A stretch of DNA of 64,000 nucleotides from Pseudomonadota bacterium (GCA_021805275.1 JAJZFQ010000192.1:1-64000); one strand, 5' to 3'; positions 1-11,173 are shown, counted from the first letter of the stretch. A program made the numbers and translations. Notes: generated from the letters alone by a model not told the origin.

Positions 1-59
1 GCCTAGCACAAAGTGGCGGAACGCCGAGGTCCAGTGCACGGCGGTGCTCAAAGATTTGA

Positions 60-372
60 TGGTGCCCGAGGTCGGAGTCGAACCGACACGCTTTTAAGGG
101 CGGCGGATTTTCATCCCACTTCGACTTTCGTCGCCCCAACCGAGCTCGGCTGGGTTCGTGGGCTGGAGCACGCCTTCACCATAGCCTTGCGGCCTTAGGT
201 GCCCGCCGTCTGCTCTCTACACCTTCCCCGCGGCGCGGGGCTTGGCTCGGCATGAGCTCGAGGATCTCAGGGCCTCTACCGAGTTTGACGGGCTTCACCT
301 TGTGGATTTCCCCACGAGGGCTCAAGTTGTCTGGTCTGAGTCCGCTGCGTCTACCAATTCCGCCACTCGGGC
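60..372 (-). tRNA. tRNA-Leu(CAA), interrupted by a group I intron
   Basis: Read on the minus strand, the 5' exon (372 to 338) holds the acceptor strand GCCCGAG, a Leu-type D arm and the anticodon stem GCGGA followed by CTC. The 3' exon (111 to 60) continues AAAA, TCCGC, a variable arm, the T arm GTCGG/TTCGACT/CCGAC, CTCGGGC and an encoded ACCA. Joined, the exons give an 87-nt class II tRNA with a seven-base loop CTCAAAA, hence anticodon CAA. Acceptor, anticodon and T stems are all fully paired. The intron lies between positions 34 and 35. The gene faces away from queA. Confidence 0.93.
112..337 (-). ncRNA. Group I self-splicing intron in tRNA-Leu(CAA)
   Basis: 226 nt, no ORF. Core pairings visible on the minus strand: P1, exon GGACTC with guide GAGCCC (323-318); P2 hairpin 319-298 with a GGAAAT loop; P4 CTCGG (283-279) with CCGAG (250-246); P6 hairpin 240-226; P7 GAGCA (215-211) with TGCTC (170-166); P8 hairpin with a GCAA loop (194-183); P9 CCCAC (162-158) with GTGGG (119-115), enclosing a GAAA-capped hairpin (133-122). 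The last base is G (112), the expected omega-G. The core around P7, P3 and P8 closely resembles the Azoarcus tRNA-Ile intron (subgroup IC3) as I recall it, with a covarying P7. The guide resembles that of cyanobacterial tRNA-Leu(UAA) introns. Confidence 0.92.
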
Positions 373-383
373 ACGAGGCCGGG

Positions 384-389
384 AGTATA
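384..389 (-). promoter_or_regulatory. -10 box of the tRNA-Leu gene
   Basis: The minus strand reads TATACT here, 11 bases upstream of the tRNA 5' end, the right distance for a sigma70 -10 box. No good -35 is visible; the best candidate at 17-bp spacing is TATCCA. Confidence 0.4.
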
Positions 390-457
390 CGGGGACGCTG
401 CTCGGGTGGATACGGGTGCGGGGCCGGGTCGGGTCCGTGCCCGTGTACCATGCGTGG

Positions 458-2658
<2,201 letters not shown>

Positions 2659-2721
2659 TGCCGCCCCTTCGCCTCCCGGGCCGGTAGGTCCGACCCCGGA
2701 GGAGGTCTCGAGGTTCACGAC

Positions 2722-3054
2722 ATGAATGCATTGATTTCTACGGCCTGGGCCGGCACGGCCGCCCCGGCGGCAGGTCCGAGCCCGCTGCCGTCGTTCCTGC
2801 TGATGGGGGCGATCCTGGTCGGTATGTATTTCCTGCTGATCCGCCCGCAGCAGAAACGCCTGAAGGAGCACCAGTCCCTGGTCTCCAAGCTCGCCGTGGG
2901 CGACGAGGTGGTCACCAGCGGGGGACTCCTCGGGCGCATCACCGAGGTCGGCGATAACTTCGTCTCCCTCGAAGTGGCCGACGGGGTGCGGGTGAAGGTC
3001 CAGAAGAGCCAGGTCAGCGCCCTGATGCCCAAGGGCACCCTGAAAAGCGCCTAA
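2722..3054 (+). CDS. yajC: Sec translocon accessory subunit YajC
   Basis: Small inner-membrane partner of SecDF in the holotranslocon. The 110-residue protein has one transmembrane helix (about residues 22-42, ending at LLIRPQQKR) and a cytoplasmic domain with the family signature VGDEVVTSGGLLGRI. A GGAGG at 2699-2703 lies 18 bases upstream of the ATG, somewhat far for a binding site. secD follows after three bases. Confidence 0.95.
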   Translation: MNALISTAWAGTAAPAAGPSPLPSFLLMGAILVGMYFLLIRPQQKRLKEHQSLVSKLAVGDEVVTSGGLLGRITEVGDNFVSLEVADGVRVKVQKSQVSALMPKGTLKSA

Positions 3055-3057
3055 GCC

Positions 3058-4932
3058 ATGCTGGAATACGCCCGTTGGAAGTACATCCTGATCGCGGCCG
3101 TGCTGGCCTTCGGTCTGCTGTTTGCGCTGCCGAACGTGTTCGGCCAGGATCCGGCGCTGCAGCTGGCGCACGCGGATCACTCGCCGGTCACGGCCCAGGA
3201 GACGCAGACCGTCACTGCCTTCCTGCAGCAGCAGAAGATTGCGTATCGCCGCGCGTACATCCAGAACGGTCGCCTGATCGTGCGGTTCGCGAACGTACCG
3301 GACCAGCTGCGCGGCAGTGACGCCATCGACGGCCGCTTCCAGAAGACCTACCTCACCGCCAAGACCCTCGTGCCGCGCACGCCGGGCTGGATGCGCGCCA
3401 TGGGGCTGAAGCCCATGCCGCTCGGCCTGGATTTGAGCGGTGGGCTGGACCTGCTCTACCAGGTCGACATCCAGAGCGCCGTGCGGCAGATCCTGCAGAC
3501 CTACACGCAGGACGCCTCCCGGGCGCTCGCGGAGGCGAAGGTTCCGGTGACGAGCGTCGGCACCGTCGCCCTCGACGGGGGTGCGCTGCCGAATACCATC
3601 CAGATCGCGCTCGGGCCCAACGCGGATTTGGCGGTCGCCGAGCGCGTGCTCACCGACCCGCTGCGCGGACTGACCATCACCACGAGCAACAGCCCGAACG
3701 GCCCGGTCATCCAGGCCACCATGCCGGCGGCGAAGATTCTCGAGCGCGAGAACTACGCGATCGAGCAGAACATCTCCATCCTGCGCAACCGCGTCAACCA
3801 GCTCGGTGTGTCCGAGCCCAAGGTGGAGCGGCAGGGCAACGACCGCATCGACGTGCAGCTGCCCGGCATCCAGAACATGGCCGAGGTCAAACACCTGCTC
3901 GGTCAGACTGCGACGCTGGAGTTCCATCTGAATGACGTCGGCAACAGCGCCTACGAGGCTCAGCAGTCGGGCAACGTGCCGCTCGGCGACAAGCTCTATA
4001 CGAACACCTGGAATGGCCTGCCGATACTGCTGAAGCGCGAGGTGATCGCCACGGGCGATCAGCTGACCAATGCCACGGTGGGCGAGAGCCCGCAGGGGCC
4101 GGCGGTCAACGTGACCCTCGACAGCCGTGCCGGGGAGAACATGCTGCGCACCACCAAGTCCAACGTCGGCAAGCCGATGGGCGTGGTGCTCATCACCAAG
4201 CACACCGAGACCCGCGAGGAGAACGGCAAGCAGGTGACGCAGCAGGTGACCACGGAGAAGGTCATCAACGATGCGACCATCGACGGGGTGTTCTCCGACC
4301 GCTTCCAGATCACCGGTCTGACGCTCGGGGAGGCCCAGGACCTCGCCCTGCTGCTGCGCTCCGGCTCGTTCGTCACGCCCATCAGTCTGGTGTCCGAGAA
4401 TGTCATCGGCCCGAGCCTCGGCGCGGCGAATATCCGCATGGGCATCATGGCGCTGGTGATCGGCATGGCCGGCGTGCTGTTGTTCATGGCTGTTTACTAC
4501 AAGATCTTCGGCCTGGTCGCCGACGCGGTGCTGGTCGCGAACGTGGTACTGCTGACGGCGCTGCTGTCGATGATGCACGCCTCGCTGTCGCTGCCAGGTA
4601 TCGCTGGCATCATCCTCACGGTGGGTATTGCCGTCGACGCTAACGTGCTGATCTACGAGCGTATCCGCGAGGAGCTGCGCAAGGGCGTCTCACCGCAGGC
4701 GGCGATCCGCGCCGGCTTCGAGAAGGCGTTCTCGGCCATCGCCGATTCCAATGTCACGACCGCGATCGCCGGACTGGTGCTGTGGATCTTCGGAACCGGC
4801 GCGATCCGCGGCTTCGCGGTGGTGCTGACCCTCGGCATCGTAACCTCGATGTTCACCTCGCTGATGGGCAGCCGCGCAGTGGTGACGCTCATGTACGGCG
4901 GGCGGCGCAAGATGGCCCGGCTGCACATCTAG
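3058..4932 (+). CDS. secD: Protein translocase subunit SecD
   Basis: Proton-driven membrane subunit that assists late stages of Sec export. The 624-residue protein has one N-terminal membrane helix (8-28), a large periplasmic region containing GLDLSGGLDLLYQVD (about 122-136), and a C-terminal group of five membrane helices from about residue 465 with the conserved GIIGTVGIAVDANVLIYERIR-type region (here starting GIILTVGIAVDANVL). Its length matches the long SecD of proteobacteria. It sits three bases after yajC and ten before secF, in one operon. Confidence 0.96.
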   Translation: MLEYARWKYILIAAVLAFGLLFALPNVFGQDPALQLAHADHSPVTAQETQTVTAFLQQQKIAYRRAYIQNGRLIVRFANVPDQLRGSDAIDGRFQKTYLTAKTLVPRTPGWMRAMGLKPMPLGLDLSGGLDLLYQVDIQSAVRQILQTYTQDASRALAEAKVPVTSVGTVALDGGALPNTIQIALGPNADLAVAERVLTDPLRGLTITTSNSPNGPVIQATMPAAKILERENYAIEQNISILRNRVNQLGVSEPKVERQGNDRIDVQLPGIQNMAEVKHLLGQTATLEFHLNDVGNSAYEAQQSGNVPLGDKLYTNTWNGLPILLKREVIATGDQLTNATVGESPQGPAVNVTLDSRAGENMLRTTKSNVGKPMGVVLITKHTETREENGKQVTQQVTTEKVINDATIDGVFSDRFQITGLTLGEAQDLALLLRSGSFVTPISLVSENVIGPSLGAANIRMGIMALVIGMAGVLLFMAVYYKIFGLVADAVLVANVVLLTALLSMMHASLSLPGIAGIILTVGIAVDANVLIYERIREELRKGVSPQAAIRAGFEKAFSAIADSNVTTAIAGLVLWIFGTGAIRGFAVVLTLGIVTSMFTSLMGSRAVVTLMYGGRRKMARLHI

Positions 4933-4942
4933 GGGACTGCAC

Positions 4943-5878
4943 GTGGAATTTTTCAGCCATCAAACCAACTTCCAGTTCATGGCCACACGCAAGGTGTGGT
5001 TTGGACTGTCCATCGTGCTGATGATCGCCTCGTTCGCGCTGCTCGTCTCGCGCGGCCTGAATCTCGCCATCGATTTCACCGGTGGCGTCACGGTGCAGGC
5101 AGCGTTCCCGGCTTCGGCTGATCTGGCGGCCGTGCGTGAACGCGTCGCCGCGGCCGGTTTCAAGGACGCAGTGGTTGAATACGTCGGCTCCTCGCGGGCC
5201 ATTGCCGTGCGTTTGCCGCCGGAGCTGCATCAGACCTCCACGCAGCTGCGCACGCGCATCGAGAACGCGCTGCGGCAGGTCAGCGCCGGGGCGACGGTCG
5301 AGTCGCTTTCAGTGGTCGGTCCGCAGGTCGGCTCGCAGCTGAAGACCAGCGCGATGTGGGCGCTCGGGTTCACGCTGTTATTTATCTTCCTCTACATCGC
5401 CTGGCGCTTTCACACCTGGCGGCTGTCTCTCGGCGCCATTCTCGCCGTGCTGCACGACCCGATCCTCGTGCTCGGGTTCTTCGCCCTCACGCAGATTTCC
5501 TTCGATCTTAACGTGGTGGCGGCTGTGCTGGCGGTGATCGGCTACTCGCTGAACGACACCGTGGTGGTGTTCGACCGAATCCGCGAGCGTTTCGAGGGCA
5601 ACCGGCGGCTCGCGGCAAACGTGGTGCTCGATCAGGCGATCAACCAGACGCTGTCGCGAACCATCATGACCAAGGTGGTCACCTCCATCGTGGTGGTCGC
5701 GCTGCTGCTGCTCGGCGGTCCGGTGCTGCGCGGCTTCTCGGCGGCGCTGCTGATCGGCATCCTGGCCGGCACGTACTCCTCGATCTACATCTCCAGCGCC
5801 ATCGCGCTGCAGTGTGGCCTGACGGCCGAGCATATCTTCCCGACCGCCCGCAAGGCGGCCGCCGATCAGCTGCCCTGA
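4943..5878 (+). CDS. secF: Protein translocase subunit SecF
   Basis: Membrane partner of SecD. 311 residues: first helix about 20-40, the motif IDFTGGVTVQ, a short periplasmic domain, then a five-helix bundle with VIGYSLNDTVVVFDRIRE, the SecF signature. GTG start at 4943 after a weak GGGGAC; homologs begin at the same place. Last of the yajC-secD-secF set, with suhB starting seven bases after its stop. Confidence 0.96.
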   Translation: MEFFSHQTNFQFMATRKVWFGLSIVLMIASFALLVSRGLNLAIDFTGGVTVQAAFPASADLAAVRERVAAAGFKDAVVEYVGSSRAIAVRLPPELHQTSTQLRTRIENALRQVSAGATVESLSVVGPQVGSQLKTSAMWALGFTLLFIFLYIAWRFHTWRLSLGAILAVLHDPILVLGFFALTQISFDLNVVAAVLAVIGYSLNDTVVVFDRIRERFEGNRRLAANVVLDQAINQTLSRTIMTKVVTSIVVVALLLLGGPVLRGFSAALLIGILAGTYSSIYISSAIALQCGLTAEHIFPTARKAAADQLP

Positions 5879-5885
5879 GGGCTCG

Positions 5886-6692
5886 ATGGCCGCTCACGCG
5901 CTGCTGAACATCGCGGTCCGCGCCGCGCGCCGGGCCGGCGAAGTGATCGTGCGCAGCATGAACAACCTCGAGTCGCTGAAGGTCACGACGAAGGGCCGCA
6001 ACGACTTCGTCTCCGAGGTTGATCGGGCGGCCGAGGCGCAGATCGTCGAGATCATTCGCCGGCACTACCCCGATCACGCCATTCTGGCTGAGGAGGGCGG
6101 CGCGCAGGGCGAGCACGAGTTCCGCTGGATCATCGATCCGCTCGATGGGACCACCAACTTCCTGCACGGCTTTCCGGTGTTTGCCGTGTCGATCGCCTGC
6201 GAGCACAAGGGCCGCCTGGAGCACGCCGTGGTCTATGACCCAATGCGCCAGGAACTGTTCACGGCTTCGCGTGGTGGTGGCGCACACCTGGAGAACCGCC
6301 GTATGCGGGTCAGCAAGCAGCGCACGCTCGAGGGGGCGCTGATCGGCACGGGCTTCCCGTTTCGGGCCAATGACCGTTATGTCGATGAGTACTTCGCCAT
6401 GCTGAAGGCGGCCACCCAGAGCACCACCGGGGTCCGCCGGCCGGGCGCCGCGGCGCTCGATCTGGCTTACGTTGCGGCGGGGCGTCTCGACGGATTCTGG
6501 GAGATGGGGCTGTCGCCCTGGGACACCGCAGCCGGGACGCTCCTGATCCAGGAGGCCGGCGGGCATATTGGCACGCTGAGCGGTGAGGAGTACCGCCAGG
6601 GCGGCAACGTGCTGGCCGGAACACCGCGCGTGTATGCGGCGCTGATCAAGCTGTTCGCTCCGTACCTGCCGCAGGACCTGCTCTCGCGCTGA
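5886..6692 (+). CDS. suhB: Inositol-1-monophosphatase family protein (SuhB)
   Basis: Mg-dependent sugar-phosphate phosphatase; in E. coli SuhB also acts in rRNA antitermination complexes. The 268-residue protein carries all metal-binding motifs: EEGG (about 65), DPLDGTTNF (about 84-92) and WDTAAGTLLIQEAGG (about 210-224). The N-terminus MAAHALLNIAVRAARRAGE is typical. It follows secF closely and may be co-transcribed. Confidence 0.93.
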   Translation: MAAHALLNIAVRAARRAGEVIVRSMNNLESLKVTTKGRNDFVSEVDRAAEAQIVEIIRRHYPDHAILAEEGGAQGEHEFRWIIDPLDGTTNFLHGFPVFAVSIACEHKGRLEHAVVYDPMRQELFTASRGGGAHLENRRMRVSKQRTLEGALIGTGFPFRANDRYVDEYFAMLKAATQSTTGVRRPGAAALDLAYVAAGRLDGFWEMGLSPWDTAAGTLLIQEAGGHIGTLSGEEYRQGGNVLAGTPRVYAALIKLFAPYLPQDLLSR

Positions 6693-6754
6693 GCTGCACG
6701 GCCGGGTCGGTGGGCGGGCTCGCAATCGAAAAAGAGCTTGTGTAGAGTCCCGGC

Positions 6755-8233
6755 ATGATAAAGCAGCTCTTTGCAACAAAAACGGTCGCCGAAATCGAGG
6801 CAGCAGACGCAGCGGATGCAGCGGGTTACCAGCTGAAACGCACGCTCTCGGCCACGGCGCTCACCATGCTCGGTATCGGGGGGATCATCGGTACCGGCAT
6901 TTTCGTCCTGACAGGCGTCGCTGCCGCGCAGTATGCCGGCCCGGCCCTCGTGCTTTCCTTCATCGTGGCCGGTATCGGCTGTGCGTTCGCGGGACTGTGC
7001 TACGCGGAATTCGCGGCGATGCTTCCGGTGTCCGGCAGCGCGTACTCCTACACTTATGCCACGCTCGGCGAGGGGCTCGCCTGGTTCATCGGCTGGAATC
7101 TGGTGCTCGAGTACCTGTTCGCCGTGGCAACGGTCTCGGTCGGATGGTCCGGTTATGTCGTCCGGCTACTCGCCGACCTCGGTGTGCACATACCCGGTGC
7201 ACTGTCGCACGCACCGTTCATGCAGGCCGCACCCGACAGCTTCTCGGTCGCCGCCTCCGGCGCCATTCTCAACGTGCCGGCAGTGCTGATCGTGCTCGCG
7301 CTCGCCACGGTCTGTTATATCGGCATCAAGCAGTCGGCGCAATTCAACACCGTCATCGTGACCCTGAAGGTCGCCGTGGTGGTGCTGTTCATCGTGCTCG
7401 GTCTGGGCTTCATCCAGCACGCCAACTGGCATCCGTTCATCCCACCGGCCACCGGGCGCCCCGGGCAGTACGGCTGGGGCGGGGTGTTCACCGCCTCAGG
7501 GGTGATCTTCTTCGCCTATATCGGCTTTGATGCGATCTCGACGACGGCCCAGGAGGCGAAGAACCCCCAGCGCGACATGCCCATCGGCATCCTCTCGAGT
7601 CTGGTGGTCTGCACGCTGCTGTATGTGGCGGTCTCGGCCGTACTCACCGGCATGGTGAGCTACACGAAGCTCGACGTCGCAGCGCCTCTCGCTCTGGCGC
7701 TGGATGCCTACCCGCAGCTGCGCTGGTTCCGCTACCCGGTGGACCTGGGCGCGATTCTCGGCATGACCTCGGTGATGCTGGTGATGACCATCGCCCAGGC
7801 GCGCATCTTCTACTCGATGGCCCAGGACGGACTGCTGCCCCCAGTGTTCGGACGGATCCATGCGAAGTTCCGCACTCCGTCGGTCGGCACGGTCGTCACG
7901 GGCATCGCCGCGGCGACGATCGGCGGGCTGTTTCCGGTGGATCTGCTCGGCGAGCTGGTCTCGATCGGCACCCTGATGGCGTTCGTCACGGTGTGCATCG
8001 GGGTGCTGGTGCTGCGCTACACGCGGCCGGACCTCGAGCGGCCCTTCAAGGTGCCGCTGCCCTGGGTGACCTGCACGCTCGGCGCCCTGGTCTGCGGCTT
8101 CATGATCTTCAATCTGCCCGGGAGCACCTGGGTGCGGCTGGTCGTGTGGACCGTGATCGGCGTGATCGTGTATGCGTTCTACGGCTATCGGCACAGCAAG
8201 CTGCGCACACGGGTCAGCGAGCCGGTGGCCTAA
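6755..8233 (+). CDS. APC-superfamily amino acid permease (cationic amino acid transporter type)
   Basis: 492-residue inner-membrane transporter with about twelve hydrophobic helices. The first helix has GIGGIIGTGIFVLTG (about 47-61), the substrate-binding signature of the APC fold; FFAYIGFDAISTTAQEAKNP (about 250) is typical of the CAT/YfnA group. Substrate is probably an amino acid; which one cannot be read from sequence. It begins 62 bases after suhB, with no riboswitch visible in the gap. Confidence 0.88.
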   Translation: MIKQLFATKTVAEIEAADAADAAGYQLKRTLSATALTMLGIGGIIGTGIFVLTGVAAAQYAGPALVLSFIVAGIGCAFAGLCYAEFAAMLPVSGSAYSYTYATLGEGLAWFIGWNLVLEYLFAVATVSVGWSGYVVRLLADLGVHIPGALSHAPFMQAAPDSFSVAASGAILNVPAVLIVLALATVCYIGIKQSAQFNTVIVTLKVAVVVLFIVLGLGFIQHANWHPFIPPATGRPGQYGWGGVFTASGVIFFAYIGFDAISTTAQEAKNPQRDMPIGILSSLVVCTLLYVAVSAVLTGMVSYTKLDVAAPLALALDAYPQLRWFRYPVDLGAILGMTSVMLVMTIAQARIFYSMAQDGLLPPVFGRIHAKFRTPSVGTVVTGIAAATIGGLFPVDLLGELVSIGTLMAFVTVCIGVLVLRYTRPDLERPFKVPLPWVTCTLGALVCGFMIFNLPGSTWVRLVVWTVIGVIVYAFYGYRHSKLRTRVSEPVA

Positions 8234-8298
8234 GCGCTCGCGCATCCCGCTTGCGGGACGCGCCGGGCGCACCGTGCGCACAGGGGCAGGCTGAATTC

Positions 8299-9033
8299 AT
8301 GGATCGATCCGCCATCCGCGTCGTGCTGGTCGAGCCCTCGCACCCCGGCAACATCGGGGCGGTGGCGCGGGCCATGAAGAACATGGGGCTCGAGCAGCTG
8401 GTGTTGGTCGGGCCGCGCCAGTTCCCGGACGCGGAAGCCACCGCCCGCGCCTCGGGGGCGGATGACGTGCTCGCGCGCGCTCAGGTGTTCGGGACGCTGC
8501 CGGAGGCGCTCGCTGATTGCGGATTCGTCGCGGCGACCACCTCGCGTGAGCGCGATCAGTATTTCCGGGTCGCCGACGTGCGCGAGGCGGCTGGGCGCCT
8601 GGTGCGCGAGGCTGCCCGCGGTCCGGTGGCAATGCTGTTCGGCTCCGAGCGGGCGGGCCTGACCAACGAGCAACTCGAGACCGCGCACCTGCTGGTGCGC
8701 ATTCCGGCAAGCCCCGCCTATCCGTCGCTCAACTTGGCCATGGCCGTGCAGATCGTCGCCTATGAGCTGTTCCGCGCGGGCGGCGTGGTCGTCGAGCCCG
8801 CTCCGGCGGCGGGTCCGCTCGCCGATCCAGCAGAGCTCGAGCGCCTCTACGCGCACTTCGCGCAGGTGCTGGAGGAGGTGGACTTCCGCGACCGCACCCA
8901 GAGCGGCACGCACCTGATGGCTCGCATCCGCCGCTTCCTGCAGCGCGCGGAGCTCGATCACAACGAGGTCAATATCCTGCGCGGCTTCCTCACCGCGGTG
9001 CAGCGGCGCCGGCGGCGTGCCGGGGAGTCCTGA
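8299..9033 (+). CDS. trmJ: tRNA (cytidine/uridine-2'-O-)-methyltransferase TrmJ
   Basis: SPOUT-fold enzyme that methylates the ribose of position 32 in tRNA. 244 residues with IRVVLVEPSHPGNIGAVARAM at the start, the SAM-knot motif LFGSERAGLTNEQL (about 113-126) and IPASPAYPSLNLAMAVQI (about 135-152). ATG at 8299 opens directly onto the conserved N-terminus; the reading frame is open further upstream only as an overlap with the permease. It ends 17 bases before the convergent doxDA gene. Confidence 0.93.
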   Translation: MDRSAIRVVLVEPSHPGNIGAVARAMKNMGLEQLVLVGPRQFPDAEATARASGADDVLARAQVFGTLPEALADCGFVAATTSRERDQYFRVADVREAAGRLVREAARGPVAMLFGSERAGLTNEQLETAHLLVRIPASPAYPSLNLAMAVQIVAYELFRAGGVVVEPAPAAGPLADPAELERLYAHFAQVLEEVDFRDRTQSGTHLMARIRRFLQRAELDHNEVNILRGFLTAVQRRRRRAGES

Positions 9034-9049
9034 GTCCCTGCGCTGCCGC

Positions 9050-10123
9050 TCAGGGTGCGAGAGTCAGCGCCAGCGTGAAGGCGTGCCCGTTGACCGTGTG
9101 CAGCATCAGCGTGTAGCGGCCGGGCACGAGTTGCAGACCCGCCTGCGCCGGCGGCAGCGTGATGCTCGCACGCGCACCCATCTTGGCGGCGATGCCGGCA
9201 TATCCGGGGTTGAAACGGTTGTAGGCATACACGTTGTCGAAGGCGCTGGCCGGCAGCGCCGCAAGTGCTGCGCCGTCCCAGTGTTCGATCGAAGCGCCTC
9301 CGGGACCCAGCAGGTCCGCGCGTACCACGTTTGCTGGGGCCGCAGGCGTGCCGGCATCCAGGTAGGCCGTGAAGCGCACGCCGCCGTCCGGGCCGAGCCG
9401 ACCGGAGGAGAGGCTGATGTGGTGCGTCGTGGGGCTCACCGGCCCGCCATGAAAGGGCGTTAACACCGAGCCGCGGTAGTAGTTGTAAGTCAGTACCACA
9501 AACAGCACGGTCGCCGCGGCGCTCACCAGGCTCCAACGCCGCAGCCGTGCGGCGGGCCATGGGGCGCTGCCCAGCCACTGGAACCAGCCCGACGTGGCGA
9601 GCCGCGGGCGCCGCCTCAGCAGCCAGGCGTCGATCGACACGGCCCCGGCACCGGCCAGCCACAGCGCGACACCCATGGCGAAATTGGCCGAGGCCATCGT
9701 CCACTCGTCGATGCAGGTGGCGCCCTGCCACCCAAACAGCAGCATCAGCACGACGCTCAGGCCAATCGAGACCAGGGCCGAGAGCCGGGTCATGAACCCG
9801 GCGAGCAGGAACAGGCCGAAGATCAGCTCCACGGCGCTGAACAGGATCACCCCGGCGTACAGCAGCGCAAAGTGGCGCAGCATGTAATCGACGACGTGGC
9901 TCATGCCGAGAATCGCCCCCGGCATGGCCGACTGGAACTTGTTGGCCATCCAGCTGTGCGCGTGCGGATCGAGCTTGGCGGGCGCGTAGATGAAGCGGCG
10001 GCTGCCGCCGCCCCAATAGATCCAGCCCTGCACGAAGCGCACCGCCAGCAGTGCGAACCCGAGCTGGCGTGCGCTACGGGACGCCTCCACGCTCTGCTCG
10101 CCTGCGGTCGTGGATGCGGTCAC
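9050..10123 (-). CDS. doxDA: Thiosulfate:quinone oxidoreductase, DoxD-DoxA fusion
   Basis: The 357-residue protein looks like DoxD (about residues 20-165, four membrane helices, with VQGWIYWGGGSRRFIYAP) joined to a periplasmic DoxA-like domain (about 205-357, ending HAFTLALTLAP). In Acidianus DoxD and DoxA are separate subunits that oxidise thiosulfate to tetrathionate and reduce quinone; fused forms are known in Acidithiobacillus. The GTG start overlaps the stop of the upstream gene (GTGA), so translation is coupled. The name rests on architecture and recalled motifs; a search would settle it. Confidence 0.75.
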   Translation of the reverse strand: MTASTTAGEQSVEASRSARQLGFALLAVRFVQGWIYWGGGSRRFIYAPAKLDPHAHSWMANKFQSAMPGAILGMSHVVDYMLRHFALLYAGVILFSAVELIFGLFLLAGFMTRLSALVSIGLSVVLMLLFGWQGATCIDEWTMASANFAMGVALWLAGAGAVSIDAWLLRRRPRLATSGWFQWLGSAPWPAARLRRWSLVSAAATVLFVVLTYNYYRGSVLTPFHGGPVSPTTHHISLSSGRLGPDGGVRFTAYLDAGTPAAPANVVRADLLGPGGASIEHWDGAALAALPASAFDNVYAYNRFNPGYAGIAAKMGARASITLPPAQAGLQLVPGRYTLMLHTVNGHAFTLALTLAP

Positions 10124-11148
10124 GGGATGCTCCGCGGCCGGCGTCCGGACGGTGCTGCGGTGTTCTCGGGCACGGGCTTGAAGCCGTACCGGGCGAAGAT
10201 GCGTTGCGCCGTAGGGGAGCGCAGGAACTCGATCCAGGCGTGGGCTGCCCGCGGGTGCGCCGCGCCGCGCACCAGTGCAGCGCCGTAGATCGCTGTGGCG
10301 TTTTCGGAGGCGGGGATGTCGATGTGTCCGAGCGGGTGACCGATCTGCTCCTGGAAGATCGCCTCGGACTTCCAGGTCACCCCCGCGTCGGCCCGGCCCT
10401 GCATCAGCGCGAGCGGCGTTTGGCGGTGATGGATATGCGTCAGCAGGGTCTGTCCGTTGGCGACCTTCTCGACGTAGACCGTGCGCGCCAGGGCAGTCCC
10501 GCCGGCCCGCCTGAGGGCCATCTTGATCTGGCGAGCGACGCCTTCCCAGGCCGGATTCGGCATCACCAGCCGCACGCCGGGCCGGCCGAGGTCGGCCAGT
10601 CCCCGGATGTGCGCCGGATTGCCGGCCGGTACCATGATGGTCAGGGTGTTGGTGGTGTAGGGCACGGCCGGCCCCTGCAGTCGTCCGGCGGCGATCTGGG
10701 CGCGTACCTTCTTCAGCCCCGCCGCGTACACGTCGGGGGCGACCGTGAACGTCAGGTTGCCCGAGGTGAAGGTGTTGCCGAGCGTCATGGCCCGGATCAG
10801 CAGGCCGGGCGGCAGCGTGACGTAGAAGATCCGGCCGCGCAGGCGCGGATGGCCCACCTCGAAGGCGTGCACCAGCGGTGCCATCGCAAAGTAATAGTTG
10901 CCGCCGACGAAGATGACCAGCCGCGGATGATCAAGACTGCCGTGGAAGTCCGCCATGTCGTCGACTTGCGGTACGGTGAACTGCAGTCCCTGGTGCAGCG
11001 CCGGGTCATTAGCGCCGCGCGACCAGGGGGGATACAGGTCTACAGGCCGCGCTGCGGCCGTTGCGGCCGGGTTGCTCGCATGTGCCGAGCATGCCAGGAG
11101 CGCCGTCAGCGCGATGCCGGTCAGACTTCTCGTGCGCAGCATGTGCAT
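10120..11148 (-). CDS. Periplasmic substrate-binding protein (molybdate/sulfate-binding type)
   Basis: 342 residues with a signal peptide (LTGIALTALLACSAHA, about 10-25). The mature part looks like a type II periplasmic binding protein of the ModA/sulfate-binding superfamily: VIFVGGNYYFAMAPLVHAFE opens the fold, NTLTIMVPAGNP and DAGVTWKSEAIFQ are typical, and the C-terminus has a helix around SPTAQRIFARYGF. No permease or ATPase genes are adjacent. Position between doxDA and dsrE suggests an oxyanion or sulfur-compound ligand; this is inference. Two ATGs (11148, 11142) are possible starts. Confidence 0.7.
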   Translation of the reverse strand: MHMLRTRSLTGIALTALLACSAHASNPAATAAARPVDLYPPWSRGANDPALHQGLQFTVPQVDDMADFHGSLDHPRLVIFVGGNYYFAMAPLVHAFEVGHPRLRGRIFYVTLPPGLLIRAMTLGNTFTSGNLTFTVAPDVYAAGLKKVRAQIAAGRLQGPAVPYTTNTLTIMVPAGNPAHIRGLADLGRPGVRLVMPNPAWEGVARQIKMALRRAGGTALARTVYVEKVANGQTLLTHIHHRQTPLALMQGRADAGVTWKSEAIFQEQIGHPLGHIDIPASENATAIYGAALVRGAAHPRAAHAWIEFLRSPTAQRIFARYGFKPVPENTAAPSGRRPRSIP

Positions 11149-11173
11149 GGGCAGGCCTCTCGAAGCGCAAGCG

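Noticed and set aside
60..130. Isolated tRNA 3' half, first read as a tRNA fragment left by integration
   Set aside because: The matching 5' half is at 338-372 on the same strand, the acceptor pairs perfectly, and the space between has a complete group I core.
242..457. N-terminal extension of queA
   Set aside because: It runs across the tRNA-Leu gene and its promoter; the family N-terminus begins at GTG 458.
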